From Spongilla lacustris (taxonomy: Eukaryota; Porifera; Demospongiae; Spongillida; Spongillidae): 64,000 bases of DNA. The notes below the pieces were generated by a model. That model did no database searches and was not told the origin of the DNA. It saw only the letters and a list, made by a program, of their open reading frames with translations. Of the stretch, positions 9,657 through 21,276 are shown piece by piece. The first letter of the stretch is position 1, and every line of letters starts with the position of its first letter. The translations under genes and the position numbers were made by a program. The DNA is taken from NCBI GenBank assembly GCA_949361645.1, contig OX442416.1, forward strand, positions 562,887-626,886, read 5' to 3'.

Positions 9657-10189
9657 TCAGATGGGTAAAGATAGGAAAGATGACAGTGAAGCCATGAAGG
9701 CAAATATTGCGGTAAAGACAAAACTAATGCTGAAATGTAGCCAGACAAGGGAAAGCAGTAAGTTTGTTATATCTTTTGAGCTCTCTTGTACACAACTAGG
9801 ACCAAGTCCACCACAGGTTGAGAATGCAACGGGGTGAAAAATCAACCATTATCAACTGTAAGTTCAAAAAGTCCTTCACTTATTCTGTTCAAGGTGGCAA
9901 GAGCATTGAGCAAATTGTGTATTAACATAGGGTTTTGAAAAGGGATTGAACACCTTGACATCAATGAAAGCTTCGGTAAGTTCTTGCACAAATGTTTACT
10001 GCCACCATATCCCATCTGCATCATTGGCTGTTTTGTACTTAAAATGCTCACCTGACAGGGGTTGTAGGCAAGGTGCTGTTCCCACTGCATGGCATACCTT
10101 GGTAAGAAGAGGTGCTGTGATATCATGTAACTCATTGTGATGAATTGAAGGGAATCCACCACATAGCGTGCAGGAGTGGTCACATACAC
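9657..10189 (-). mobile_element. Decayed transposon coding relic (LQPLSGE/DADGIWW family)
   Basis: Read on the minus strand in two frames, this preserves CTLCGGFPSIHHNELHDITA, KVCHAVGTAPCLQPLSGE, NDADGIWW, a TAA, then TEAFIDVKVFNPFSKP, and after a frame change FHPVAFSTCGGLG and LHFSISF. The order C-x-x-GG-[FY]-P-S-I-x-H-N-E, LQPLSGE, D-x-D-G-I-W, FFDVKVFNP, F-x-P-x-[VI]-FS-x-GG-[LM]-G is one I know from reverse-transcriptase-linked transposable-element proteins abundant in cnidarians and sponges. It is inactive: at least one stop and one frameshift. The rest of the element is not found. Confidence 0.6.
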
Positions 10190-10288
10190 ACAGACGCAGA
10201 GGGCATCACAAAAGTCGTTTGTGAAGATACTCTTGAATAGGAATAGTAGTGAGCCACTAGGAGGTTACTCACAACTTTCATTGGTGGA

Positions 10289-10330
10289 ATGTACAGTGAT
10301 CTCAACCTAGCAGCATCAGTGGGCCTTGAT
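10289..10330 (+). pseudogene. Fragment of the 7736-8119 exon
   Basis: TGGAATGTACAGTGAT-TCAACC-AGCAGCATCAGTGGGCCTTG is nearly the same as 8032-8076. It is only about 45 bases long, with no flanking exon sequence, so it is an exon scrap carried by duplication. Confidence 0.65.
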
Positions 10331-10671
10331 CAGGTGTGTATGTGCCTGTACACTTGCTGCATAGTCAGCTCAGAGCAGGACGTTGTTCCGGAATTCAACA
10401 CAGAGAGCTTTCTTGATTGCTTTAGCATCTTGTAGCAAGGCCAGGGGCCATCTCCAACTATAGTAAGCAGCATGAATCATCAACACATTGACAAAATCCC
10501 ATAATGGGCACAAGTTCTTTGCTAGTGCACATCAGTATGAAGTAGAAGTTCAACCTTGAGCTCCATTGACGAGTGTTCGAAAAGATGGTGGGTGTGGTGA
10601 AGCGACTCTTGAAGAGAGTGATTGAATTAGCAGTGTTGATGCACGATTAGCTGTTGACTGAAGTAACTGAA

Positions 10672-10800
10672 GTACATCCCAGGTGCTCTTGATGTAACTA
10701 GATGTTGGTTCATCTGTCACTATCTGAGCCATATAAACAGTGTTGCCACCATTGACTGGGCTTCCATTAACGGTCCACTGCACATTTGTAGGAGGAGAAC
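10672..10800 (-). pseudogene. Fragment of an Ig exon related to 8176-8499
   Basis: On the minus strand SPPTNVQWTVNGSPVNGG and QIVTDEPTSSY match the Ig exon (SPPTTVQWTFNGSPVNGG, QIVTDGPTSTY). It carries a short insertion (NTVYMA) and loses homology before strand F, so it cannot encode an Ig domain. A T run (10801-10810 on the plus strand) borders it. Confidence 0.75.
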
Positions 10801-12264
10801 TTTTTTTTTTACATATAATGGACCCACAAAATCCTGTGAATGTAATAGCAGATGCACGAAGCTTGCGAATGGTGGTATGGGGCTTATAAGGTCTGCCATC
10901 ATACCATTTGCACACTTTGCATTGGAAAGATTAGCCTTCTCACCTTGCATCTTCCTCTAACAACCTAAAACCTCACTCAGGCTAAAAGGTTAATAATTTG
11001 GTATTGAAGTTGGCAACTTGGAATCCATGATGTTCCACTGTATATTTATATTTTGAGGTACTTATAATAATAAAAAGGGCTGTGAGTATGTTGATTTATG
11101 AGGGTTTTGGTATAAGAACTTAAACTGCTTTGAATCTTATTGGATCAATGGTATTTGCCTTTAAAAAGTATCCAATCCTGGGTTATAGATTATTGCAAAC
11201 ATTGCATTACAACTATGAACAGTACACACATTGTCACACATTATACGAATGATTCATAAGCTGTGACACATAAGACACTATATATAGATGGCTCTTAAAA
11301 CACTATATAGGTGGCTCATAAAAAGCCTTTTATGCTCATGTCTTACATAGATAAAATAAAATTCATCATTGCATGCTGCTTGCTAGTTTATTTTTTACTC
11401 AGTTCATGCCAACAAATCTAAACCAATTTTATTAAATGTATAGTAACAAGATAAATGAATGGATTTTCATTCTACAACATCAGCACAATTGGTACAATGT
11501 GAAGAAATTATGCATAATTGTTGCTGGACTATATTATGGTAAGGAAAGAGTTGCACTTACACAGAAATGATCCAATGGTACTGTTGTATTTCTGTTCACA
11601 TGACATTCGGGTGATTTTGTGGAATGCATTCAATTTGAACCATGATATAATTATCAACGTACATGTGCATGTAATACATGTATATACCTCTACATATATA
11701 AATGGCTCACCGCAGTACTATTAGCATCGTACTTCCAAAACATTGTACCATCATAAAAAATGGCTGCCTCCTTTTTCCGTGTACCTAAGCAAACTGTCCA
11801 TGCATGTTTATAGCATACCCTATCTATCAAACTTCTGTTCTAATCAGTGCAGTTTATAATCTAACGAGCCCTCCGTGTAACACTATATTCCACGGTTGTT
11901 CAATTCCATTGAAACATTGGAAACTTTTAGAAAAGGTTTAGAAAAGTAATATTGAAACGTACTTGCGTCATTCCCTTAGCAACCACCCCGACAACGAAAT
12001 GACCTTTGGAATATACAGCAAAACACGGTAACTACATGTCCATTGCAAAAACATCGAATAATAAATACATGTTCTGTATATCTTCGGTGCACCTAATTTG
12101 CCAGGGCCCGGCCCTTGTGACGTGCATTTACATGCACCACTAATGAAATTATTTAAGTTCACTGTTAAACAGAGCTGAATGTTAACTGCGTTTAACTCCG
12201 GAGTAAACACATCACGGTCAATCTATGGTTGATATCACGTGTAACTAAACGTACAGAATTTTAT
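10801..12264. other. Intergenic stretch, nothing recognised
   Basis: AT-rich, with short direct repeats (CACTATATAGATGGCTC / CACTATATAGGTGGCTC near 11276-11320). No coding exon supported. Confidence 0.5.
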
Positions 12265-13333
12265 ATGCTGTGTCTTCATATGTTGTTTTAATGCATGTAT
12301 TACTACGTTTGTGTTACTAACACTCTGGGAAATCCGTGGGGGGAAAGGGGGGGGGGGGGGGGGGGGGGGGGAGCATGTATTGGTGGTATTGTGCATGTCT
12401 TTATATGTATATACGGCACATGGCATGCCGAAACTGTCATCTTAATTGGAGTATATTATAAAGACAGTTTCTTTATGTGCTGCGTGTATTGGTCGTCATG
12501 CATACAGTATTGCGAAGTCTTTCGGCTATTGTGGTACTGTTCATAAAGATGCGAAATTGAGAATTTCAATAGTAACCTTATATCATAGATATTATGCTTA
12601 TATACACAGACACGTCTGGTGTTGTGCCAGATAGGCGAGTGTATTACGCCACTAATAATATTAAATATTATGTTGGAATGCATGACTCCAGCCTGACACA
12701 ATGACACACACCTCAACAAGATTCTGGCTCCGGTAATATACATGTAAGTCTTATAGCAAGTCAAACATAATGAGTAGGTTTAGGTCTTAAACAAAAATGT
12801 GGTTTGGGACAAGATACCCATATATGGGCATGTTCACATACGAATACTGAAATAAGAACATGGCAATGTGCTGCTTGTACCTATATGCGACCGCGTCTTC
12901 ATATGTTATTTTAATGCATGTAGGTAGTACTACGTCTACGTCTGTGTTACTATAGACTTGCTAATAGTCTGAGAAAGCCGCGGAGGGGGGGAAGGGGTGG
13001 TGTATTGTCCTAGCTTTATACAGCACATCCATGCAGAATCTTGTCAGTATATTATAAAGACAGTTTCTTTATGTGCTGTATTGGTCGATATGCATAGGGT
13101 GATGACATATTGCGAAGTCTTTTTCGGTTATTGTGGTACACTGGTACTGTACATAAACAACACAATGATGTACACCTCAACAAGATTCTGGTTCCGGATT
13201 ATGTGTAATAGCAAGTCAAACATGAGTAGGTTTAGGTCCTAAACAAAGATGTGGTTTGGGACAAAATACCCAAATATGGGCATGCTCACATATGAATACT
13301 GAAACAAAAACATGGCAATAGTATATGCGACCG
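12265..13333. repeat. Diverged tandem duplication, two units
   Basis: Unit 1 (about 12265-12892) and unit 2 (about 12893-13333) share blocks in the same order: GTCTTCATATGTT, TATTATAAAGACAGTTTC, ATTGCGAAGTCTTT, CACCTCAACAAGATTCTGG, AGCAAGTCAAACAT, ATGTGGTTTGGGACAA and TATGCGACCGC. Unit 1 has a G run of about 28 where unit 2 has a shorter one. Each block sits once per unit, so this is an ordinary duplication that has since lost segments. No coding potential. Confidence 0.8.
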
Positions 13334-13999
13334 CAATGGCCTCAAGTGTGTCGGGGAATGTCCGAACTGCATATGTATGCTACATGCACTGTTTATGTGT
13401 ACGTTACAATTAAACAGATAGCGATCACGTCAAAGGTTGCTCGCAACTGAACTCAACGAAGGTATACGTACATGCAGTATAGGCAAGTATTTAGTGATCA
13501 AGATAGAATCTCTTTAAGTGATTCACTACAAAAAAAACTCCCATGGTCATCGCATGCATCCTTCCTTTCTGTGTGATTATGTAACAGGGACTCAAGTGGA
13601 CGTTAAACAATGTGTGCTAATACACACAATTTGTGCCGCCAACTTTTTCCTATATGTGTTAAATTGGTGACAGTACTATAAAACCAGCCAAGCTGCTGCC
13701 TTTGACACCGTAAGGAATTGCATGCCAGAAAAAGAAAATATGGACATGTGGTCCAAAACCATATATTATTGTTTAGGGCCTATGCTTTGCATGCATCCAT
13801 CCTATATACGGAAATGTCAGAATCTGGAATCAGTCACTTTTCTGAATCTTGTTGTGACAGTGCATGTAGTCCGTTTGCTCGGCGCATAAGTTATATTGGG
13901 ATATATGGAGAATATAGCTATAGTAACAATACTACAATATAAGGATTTGTTGCCAGTTGACTTTGCTGCGGTAAATAACTAATTCCAAACATAATTTAT
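13334..13999. other. Intergenic stretch, nothing recognised
   Basis: No repeat partner or coding exon identified in this window. Confidence 0.5.
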
Positions 14000-14272
14000 A
14001 CAAGTAAATAAAAACATTCTCTATGAGAAAGTTGGTGGTATATAGGATTTGAAGGCAATGGTGCTGTAAAAAAGAAGGAAACAAGGGTCTAATAATAAGG
14101 GAAAATGGAATAGTCCTATATTTAGCACATGAACAACATACTATATCCTATACATGTAGAAATGTGCTAAATATAGGACTATTCCATTCTCCCTTATTAT
14201 TAGACCCTTGTTTCCTTCCTTTTTACACCACCATCCTATATACCACCAACAGAGAATGTTTTTATTTACTTG
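14000..14272. mobile_element. Foldback MITE (273 bp)
   Basis: The two halves are reverse complements: CAAGTAAATAAAAACATTCT at the left end and AGAATGTTTTTATTTACTTG at the right, continuing inward through GTCTAATAATAAGGG and ATAGTCCTATATTTAGCACA to a short loop near 14129-14160. The left arm has a few bases the right lacks. It has no coding capacity and resembles a non-autonomous DNA transposon. A one-arm copy sits at 348-435. No certain target duplication. Confidence 0.85.
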
Positions 14273-15139
14273 TTTCATTGCTTTTTATTCATAATTGGAT
14301 GCTTTAAACCATCATGCTACATCTAAATATATTCACTTAGCAACAGACATTTCATCACTATTAATCTTATATACCCTAATAGTGGAAAGAGTATACTTTG
14401 CATTTTAAAATGCAAAATGGACAATTAAATAATAGCCTCCGACATTGCAATTATGATACCATAGAGAAACATTGATCACTTAGCTACGATCCGAACTTAG
14501 TATATATGTCATTTACATAGTAATCATGTATATCTACATGTCATAACCAGAAATAACTCAGCCATGGATGATACATATTGTTCAGTACATAAACAATGTC
14601 ATACTCAGTATTGGTACTAATACCAGTGAAACTTTTACTCTCTCTGGCTCTCTTGATATGACAGCAACAGGTGTGTCCACCATCTCTTCCTTTATTACAG
14701 TGTTCTGTAAATTAAAGTGATCTGTGTCAACTCAACCTGTAAACAGTATCCATGTACACAACCAATTATTTTCAACCTGTTCCAGGGTTGTCAACAACCT
14801 GTTCCGACCCTTATATATCAGGATTGTTTTGACCCGGGCGGGCAATACCCGAGACCAGGGAAGAATTTATCAGGCCTGAAACAACCTGAAACACCCCGGT
14901 ACCAGGACTGGTATGGCCATTCAAACGTGGCCTCGATGCTATAGCATAAAATTTATTGCTAGTTATTATCGTTTTCATTTGTTGTCAAAAGCTTCATTGA
15001 AAAATAAAATTACAAATACATCCATACATCACTATTACTACTGCATGTTCGGGAGCACAACACCAGGTTTGATGATAAGATGATTGCCATCATTTGCCAC
15101 TGTAAAAGTACGAATGAAGTTATAAAACTACGTATTTTG
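14273..15139. other. Intergenic stretch with a possible FN3-like exon scrap
   Basis: Around 14580-14660 the plus strand reads VQYINNVILSIGTNTSET then FTLSGSLDMTATG with a following GTGTGT donor-like site, resembling the middle of an FN3 domain. No acceptor or partner exon is clear, so it is probably a relic. 14770-14920 contains short direct and inverted motifs built on CAACCTG and CCAGGACTGG; otherwise nothing recognised. Confidence 0.25.
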
Positions 15140-15710
15140 CTTTACTTACGTGTGGAAGACGCCTGCTTCTGGCGTTTAACCAGTGAATGTCTCTGTTTAA
15201 CGTATAGCTACATAGTGAAAGAATAGTATATATAAACTTACCGTCTAAATGAAGTCCATTTCAATCCCTACAAAAACGAACAGCAGTACAAAACATATAG
15301 GTATGTAACTTACGCTCGAGGTGATCTTGGTAAATTGACACTGAAAGCTATAGAGCTTAAATAAACAACTGGCATATGTAACTTACGACTGGTGATGGCG
15401 TTGCTACCATTTAGCAAGCCACGTGCGTAAGTAACTTACGATCGCGGTAGGCCTAGTCATGGTAAACAAGCAACATTTTCTGTTTAGCTGAAATGCACAC
15501 ATGTAAACCCTAACATACAAGTTTAACATAGGAAGCTTACCTGGTACCGCTTCATACCCGTTTTGGCTGCTCTAGTAAACAGTATTCGATCCTTGCGTAC
15601 CGGTATGTACAAAACAGAATGATACCAAAATACAAGCTGGATTGAACTTACATGAACGGGCAGCTATTTTTTCCTGGCGAATAGCTCTTTGTGTACTTGG
15701 GCTTACGTCA
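15140..15710 (-). promoter_or_regulatory. Cluster of minus-strand splice-donor-like sites
   Basis: GTAAG occurs on the minus strand at 15145-15149, 15237-15241, 15309-15313, 15382-15386, 15434-15438, 15536-15540, 15647-15651 and 15702-15706, mostly as GTAAGT or CGTAAGTTAC. Eight in 560 bases, where about one in 1,000 is expected. The region is also relatively rich in CpG. It looks like a set of alternative 5' exons of a minus-strand transcript, or a local repeat of the GTAACTTACG motif. No acceptor has been tied to it. Confidence 0.35.
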
Positions 15711-16290
15711 ACTTGGCTTTCTACATCCTCACAGACATTTCTGGTCACGCGAGCTCAGATTTGCCGCGCACGTGATATTGAACATGAAATGTAAGATACC
15801 TACCATACATTAATTGTTATTTGAACATGAGACAGATCATAATGCTTTCAATGTTCTCTGCAGACAGGCAGTACTGGACGAATGTGCTGCATACTTCCCA
15901 TAGCTCGGTTATTATTGTGAATACATTTATTCTGGCTGGCTGGTTTATGTTCAACTGATTGTGGTTTGATGTACTGTCCACACTGATGAGACTTCTGTGA
16001 AGACAACCAATCTCAGAAGATTTTTTATTGTGAATAAAAGACAGAGAAATCCATTCAACTGTTTTCCTTGTGTGACCTCATCCATTTGCTGGATAATACA
16101 AGGTGGCTTGGATCACCGCTGGTCTTACATGCCACTAGTGAAGGGTACTAATACTTCACCATCCTAACTCACTTCACTCAAATCTGTCCTCTGTTGCTTA
16201 AGCTGAACAAATTTACACTGCCCATTGAAGTACGGCAGAAGTATCGCAGTCCACTCCATGCAACATAGGAATTAGACATAAGCATAGCAT

Positions 16291-16450
16291 GGCCAGCAAT
16301 TGAGGACATGAATAATAAGTTACTATAGGATGATGATATTAAAATTCTGGGTTCACCAATATATTTTCCTGATTTTTTTATGATTTATCATACTTTCAAA
16401 ATGGCTAATTATTAATTAAAATTAATTAACTTTATTTACAACAACAAGTT
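16291..16450. mobile_element. Terminus of the GGCCAG-AATTGAGGACATG repeat family
   Basis: Begins GGCCAGCAATTGAGGACATG and continues with motifs (TTCACCAATA, ATGATTTATCAT, ATTATTAATT, AATTAACT) that recur in order at 57697-57860. This is one end of the family that also borders 57697-61213. Its other end was not found. Confidence 0.6.
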
Positions 16451-16904
16451 ATTTTATGAACGCCGCATAGTAGGTAGCTTATAAAAGACTAGTCCTGTAT
16501 TTTTGGGTGCTAAAACTCTCGTTTTGTAGCCAATAAACCTAAATACAACAAACGCATGCGCAAAATTAATTGAATCGTTCCCAGACTCATATAGCTCACG
16601 CGACGCAGGTTCAAAATTATGATCCCTAGTACTACTAAACATTTAGAACCTTCCGTAAGTTGTGAAGTGAATGTGTGTTGCTTAGCTTGCAAGGATGCTC
16701 TAAAAGCAATTCGTCGTGTTGGTGTGGCTTACATTGCGCAAGTGCGGAGTTTAAAAATGGTCTTGTAGGTGTTCTAGTTACTAGTAGGCATAGCCCGACC
16801 TTCGCGTTTAGCGGAAACGTTCCAGGTACCACGTTCCGCCAAAATGCGAAGGTCGCGCAAGCCCAACTAGCTTATGCAAGAAAGTTTTAAGCAACTCAAC
16901 CATA
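16451..16904. other. Intergenic stretch before satellite
   Basis: Contains a short inverted pair (CGACCTTCGCGTTTAGCGGAA at 16798 and TTCCGCCAAAATGCGAAGGTCG near 16835), a weak hairpin of about 20-base arms. No gene seen. Confidence 0.45.
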
Positions 16905-19900
16905 AAAAGGGGCCTGTGCGTGTGTTCTTTGTATTAAGAGTGTGAAGGGTTAATCAACTTAACGGCAAAATAGCCCTGTGGGTGTGGTCTTTGTAAGAGT
17001 TCGAAGGGTTAATCAACCTAGCGGCAAAAAAAGTCCTGTGGGTGTGGTCTTTGTAAGAGTGTCAGGGGTTAAGGCACATAGCCGAAAGAAACAGCCTTGT
17101 GGGTGTGTTAAGAGTGTCAAGGGTTAAAGTACATAGCCGAGAGAAGCAGCCCAGTGTGTGTGTTAATAGTGTCAGGGGTTAAGTGACACAGCCGAGAGAA
17201 ACAGCCTAGTGAGTGTGTTAAGAGTGTCAAGGGTTAAAGTACATAGCCGAGAGAAACAGCCCAGTGAGTGTGTTAAGAGTGTCAGGGGTTAAACGACATA
17301 GCCGAGAGAAACAGCCCAGTGAGTGTGTTAAAAGTGTCAGGGGTTAAACGACATAGCCGAGAGAAACAGCCCAGTGAGTGTGTTAAAAGTGTCAGGGGTT
17401 AAACAACATAGCCGAGAGAAACAGCCCAGTGAGTGTGTTAAGAGTGTCAAGGGTTAAGAAGCAGCCCAGTGGTTTCGTTAAGAGTGTCAGGGGTTAAACG
17501 ACATAGCCACAGCCCAGTGAGTGTGTCAGGGGTTAAGGCATGTAGCCGAGAGAAACAGTCGTGTGAGTGGTATGCTTTTTTAACAGTGTCAGGGGTTATG
17601 GCATGTAGCCGAGAGAAACAGTCCTGTGAGTGTGGTGTGCTTTTATAACAGGGTTAAGGCATGTAGCCGAGAGAAACAGTCCTGTGAGTGTGGTGTGCTT
17701 TTATAAGAGTGTCAGGGGTTAAGGCATGTAGCCGAGAGAAACAGTCCTGTGAGTGTGGTGTGCTTTTATAAGAGTGTCAGGGGTTAAGGCATGTAGCCGA
17801 GAGAAACAGTCCTGGCGAGTGTGGTGTGCTTTTATAAGAGTGTCAGGGGTTAAGGCATGTAGCCGAGAGAAACAGTCGTGTGAGTGGTATGCTTTTTTAA
17901 CAGTGTCAGGGGTTATGGCATGTAGCCGAGAGAAACAGTCCTGTGAGTGTGGTGTGCTTTTATAACAGGGTTAAGGCATGTAGCCGAGAGAAACAGTCCT
18001 GTGAGTGTGGTGTGCTTTTATAAGAGTGTCAGGGGTTAAGGCATGTAGCCGAGAGAAACAGTCCTGTGAGTGTGGTGTGCTTTTATAAGAGTGTCAGGGG
18101 TTAAGGCATGTAGCCGAGAGAAACAGTCCTGGTTAGTGTGGTGTGCTTTTATAAGAGTGTCAGGGGTTAGGGCATGTAGCCGAGAGAAACAGTCCTGTGA
18201 GTGTGGTGTGCTTTTATACGAGTGTCAGGGGTTAAGGCATGTAGCCGAGAGAAACAGTCCTGTGAGTGTGGTGTGCTTTTATAAGAGTGTCAGGGGTTAA
18301 GGCATGTAGCCGAGAGAAACAGTCCTGTGAGTGTGGTGTGCTTTTATAAGAGTGTCAGGGGTTAAGGCATGTAGCCGAGAGAAACAGTCCTGTGAGTGTG
18401 GTGTGCTTTTATAAGAGTGTCAGGGGTTAAGGCATGTAGCCGAGAGAAACTGTCCTGTGAGTGTGGTGTGCTTTTATAAGAGTGTCAGGGGTTAAGGCAT
18501 GTAGCCGAGAGAAACATTCCTGGCGAGTGTGGTGTGCTTTTATAAGAGTGTCAGGGGTTAAGGCATGTAGCCGAGAGAAACAGTCCTGGTTAGTGTGGTG
18601 TGCTTTTATAAGAGTGTCATGGGTTAGGGCATGTAGCCGAGAGAAACAGTCCTGTGAGTGTGGTGTGCTTTATAAGAGTGTCAGGGGTTAAGGCATGTAG
18701 CCGAGAGAAACAGTCCTGTGAGTGTGGTGTGCTTATATAAGAGTGTCAGGGGTTAAGGCATGTAGCCGAGAGAAACAGTCCTGTGAGTGTGGTGTGCTTT
18801 TATAAGAGTGTCAGGGGTTAAGGCATGTAGCCGAGAGAAACAGTCCTGTGAGTGTGGTGTGCTTTTATAAGAGTGTCAGGGGTTAATGCATGTAGCCGAG
18901 AGAAACAGTCCTGTGAGTGTGGTGTGCTTTTATAAGAGTGTCAGGGGTTAAGGCATGTAGCCGAGAGAAACAGTCCTGTGAGTGTGGTGTGCTTTTATAA
19001 GAGTGTCAGGGGTTAAGGCATGTAGCCGAGAGAAACAGTCCTGTGAGTGTGGTGTGCTTTTATAAGAGTGTCAGGGGTTAAGGCATGTAGCCGAGAGAAA
19101 CAGTCCTGTGAGTGTGGTGTGCTTTTATAAGAGTGTCAGGGGTTAAGGCATGTAGCCGAGAGAAACAGTCCTGTGAGTGTGGTGTGCTTTTTATAAGAGT
19201 GTCAGGGGTTAAGGCATGTAGCCGAGAGAAACTGTCCTGTGAGTGTGGTGTGCTTTTATAAGAGTGTCAGGGGTTAAGGCATGTAGCCGAGAGAAACATT
19301 CCTGGCGAGTGTGGTGTGCTTTTATAAGAGTGTCAGGGGTTAAGGCATGTAGCCGAGAGAAACAGTCCTGGTTAGTGTGGTGTGCTTTTATAAGAGTGTC
19401 ATGGGTTAGGGCATGTAGCCGAGAGAAACAGTCCTGTGAGTGTGGTGTGCTTTATAAGAGTGTCAGGGGTTAAGGCATGTAGCCGAGAGAAACAGTCCTG
19501 TGAGTGTGGTGTGCTTATATAAGAGTGTCAGGGGTTAAGGCATGTAGCCGAGAGAAACAGTCCTGTGAGTGTGGTGTGCTTTTATAAGAGTGTCAGGGGT
19601 TAAGGCATGTAGCCGAGAGAAACAGTCCTGTGAGTGTGGTGTGCTTTTATAAGAGTGTCAGGGGTTAATGCATGTAGCCGAGAGAAACAGTCCTGTGAGT
19701 GTGGTGTGCTTTTATAAGAGTGTCAGGGGTTAAGGCATGTAGCCGAGAGAAACAGTCCTGTGAGTGTGGTGTGCTTTTATAAGAGTGTCAGGGGTTAAGG
19801 CATGTAGCCGAGAGAAACAGTCCTGTGAGTGTGGTGTGCTTTTATAAGAGTGTCAGGGGTTAAGGCATGTAGCCGAGAGAAACAGTCCTGTGAGTGTGGT

Positions 19901-21137
19901 GTGCTTTTATAAGAGTGTCAGGGGTTAAGGCATGTAGCCGAGAGAAACATTCCTGGCGAGTGTGGTGTGCTTTTATAAGAGTGTCAGGGGTTAAGGCATG
20001 TAGCCGAGAGAAACAGTCCTGGTTAGTGTGGTGTGCTTTTATAAGAGTGTCATGGGTTAGGGCATGTAGCCGAGAGAAACAGTCCTGTGAGTGTGGTGTG
20101 CTTTATAAGAGTGTCAGGGGTTAAGGCATGTAGCCGAGAGAAACAGTCCTGTGAGTGTGGTGTGCTTATATAAGAGTGTCAGGGGTTAAGGCATGTAGCC
20201 GAGAGAAACAGTCCTGTGAGTGTGGTGTGCTTTTATAAGAGTGTCAGGGGTTAAGGCATGTAGCCGAGAGAAACAGTCCTGTGAGTGTGGTGTGCTTTTA
20301 TAAGAGTGTCAGGGGTTAAGGCATGTAGCCGAGAGAAACTGTCCTGTGAGTGTGGTGTGCTTTTATAAGAGTGTCAGGGGTTAAGGCATGTAGCCGAGAG
20401 AAACAGTCCTGTGAGTGTGGTGTGCTTTTATAAGAGTGTCAGGGGTTAAGGCATGTAGCCGAGAGAAACAGTCCTGGTTAGTGTGGTGTGCTTTTATAAG
20501 AGTGTCAGGGGTTAAGGCATGTAGCCGAGAGAAACAGTCCTGTGAGTGTGGTGTGCTTTTATAAGAGTGTCAGGGGTTAAGGCATGTAGCCGAGAGAAAC
20601 AGTACAGTGAGTGTGGTGTGCTTTTATAAGAGTGTCAGGGGTTAAGGCATGTAGCCGAGAGAAACAGTCCTGTGAGTGTGGTGTGCTTTTATAAGAGTGT
20701 CAGGGGTTAAGGCATGTAGCCGAGAGAAACAGTCCTGTGAGTGTGTGGTGTGCTTTTATAAGAGTGTCAGGGGTTAAGGCATGTAGTCGAGAGAAACAGT
20801 CCTTGCGAGTGTGGTGTGTTTTTATAAGAGTGTCAGGGGTTAAGGCATGTAGCCGAGAGAAACATTCCTGGCGAGTGTGGTGTGCTTTTATAAGAGTGTC
20901 AGGGGTTAGGGCATGTAGCCGAGAGAAACAGTCCTGTGAGTGGGGTGTGCTTTTATAAGAGTGTCAGGGGTTAAGGCATGTAGCCGAGAGAAACAGTCCT
21001 GTGAGTGTGGTGTGCTTTTATAAGAGTGTCAGGGGTTAAAGCATGTAGCCGAGAGAAACATTCCTGGCGAGTGTGGTGTGCTTTTATAAGAGTGTCAGGG
21101 GTTAAGGCATGTAGCGGAGAGAAACAGTCATGTGAGT
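16905..21137. repeat. 65-bp satellite array with an ancestral 55-bp part
   Basis: Interior monomer of 65 bases: GTGAGTGTGGTGTGC, TTTTATAAGAGTGTC, AGGGGTTAAGGCATG, TAGCCGAGAGAAACAGTCCT. At about 17100-17560 monomers are 55 bases and lack the GTGCTTTTAT segment; from about 16905-17100 they are more diverged. Roughly 55 monomers of the 65-base type follow. Variants of 66 bases (CCTGGCGAGTG, CCTTGCGAGTG) keep a reading frame across monomers, giving spurious 70-80-codon ORFs. Every 65-base monomer holds a TATA-like TTTTATAA. The divergence gradient from left edge to centre fits unequal crossover. Confidence 0.95.
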
Positions 21138-21276
21138 GTGGTTCTAAAGAAGCCTTACAAATTATCTCCAACACAGTCTTTAGGGACTTGGTCATGTGTG
21201 GTGTTATGTTATGCATCCTGCCTATTCACATGCACTCTACAGGGTTAACTGACCTTATGGTATAGTGTTATCATGT
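21138..21276. other. Satellite-to-duplication junction
   Basis: Unique sequence of about 140 bases between the 65-bp array and the duplicated block. Nothing recognised. Confidence 0.5.

Noticed and set aside
17753..21265. Many plus-strand ORFs such as VWCAFIRVSGVKACSREKQS repeats
   Set aside because: They arise because some 65-bp monomers have one extra base (66 = 22 codons). No start context, domain or frame continuity through the array.
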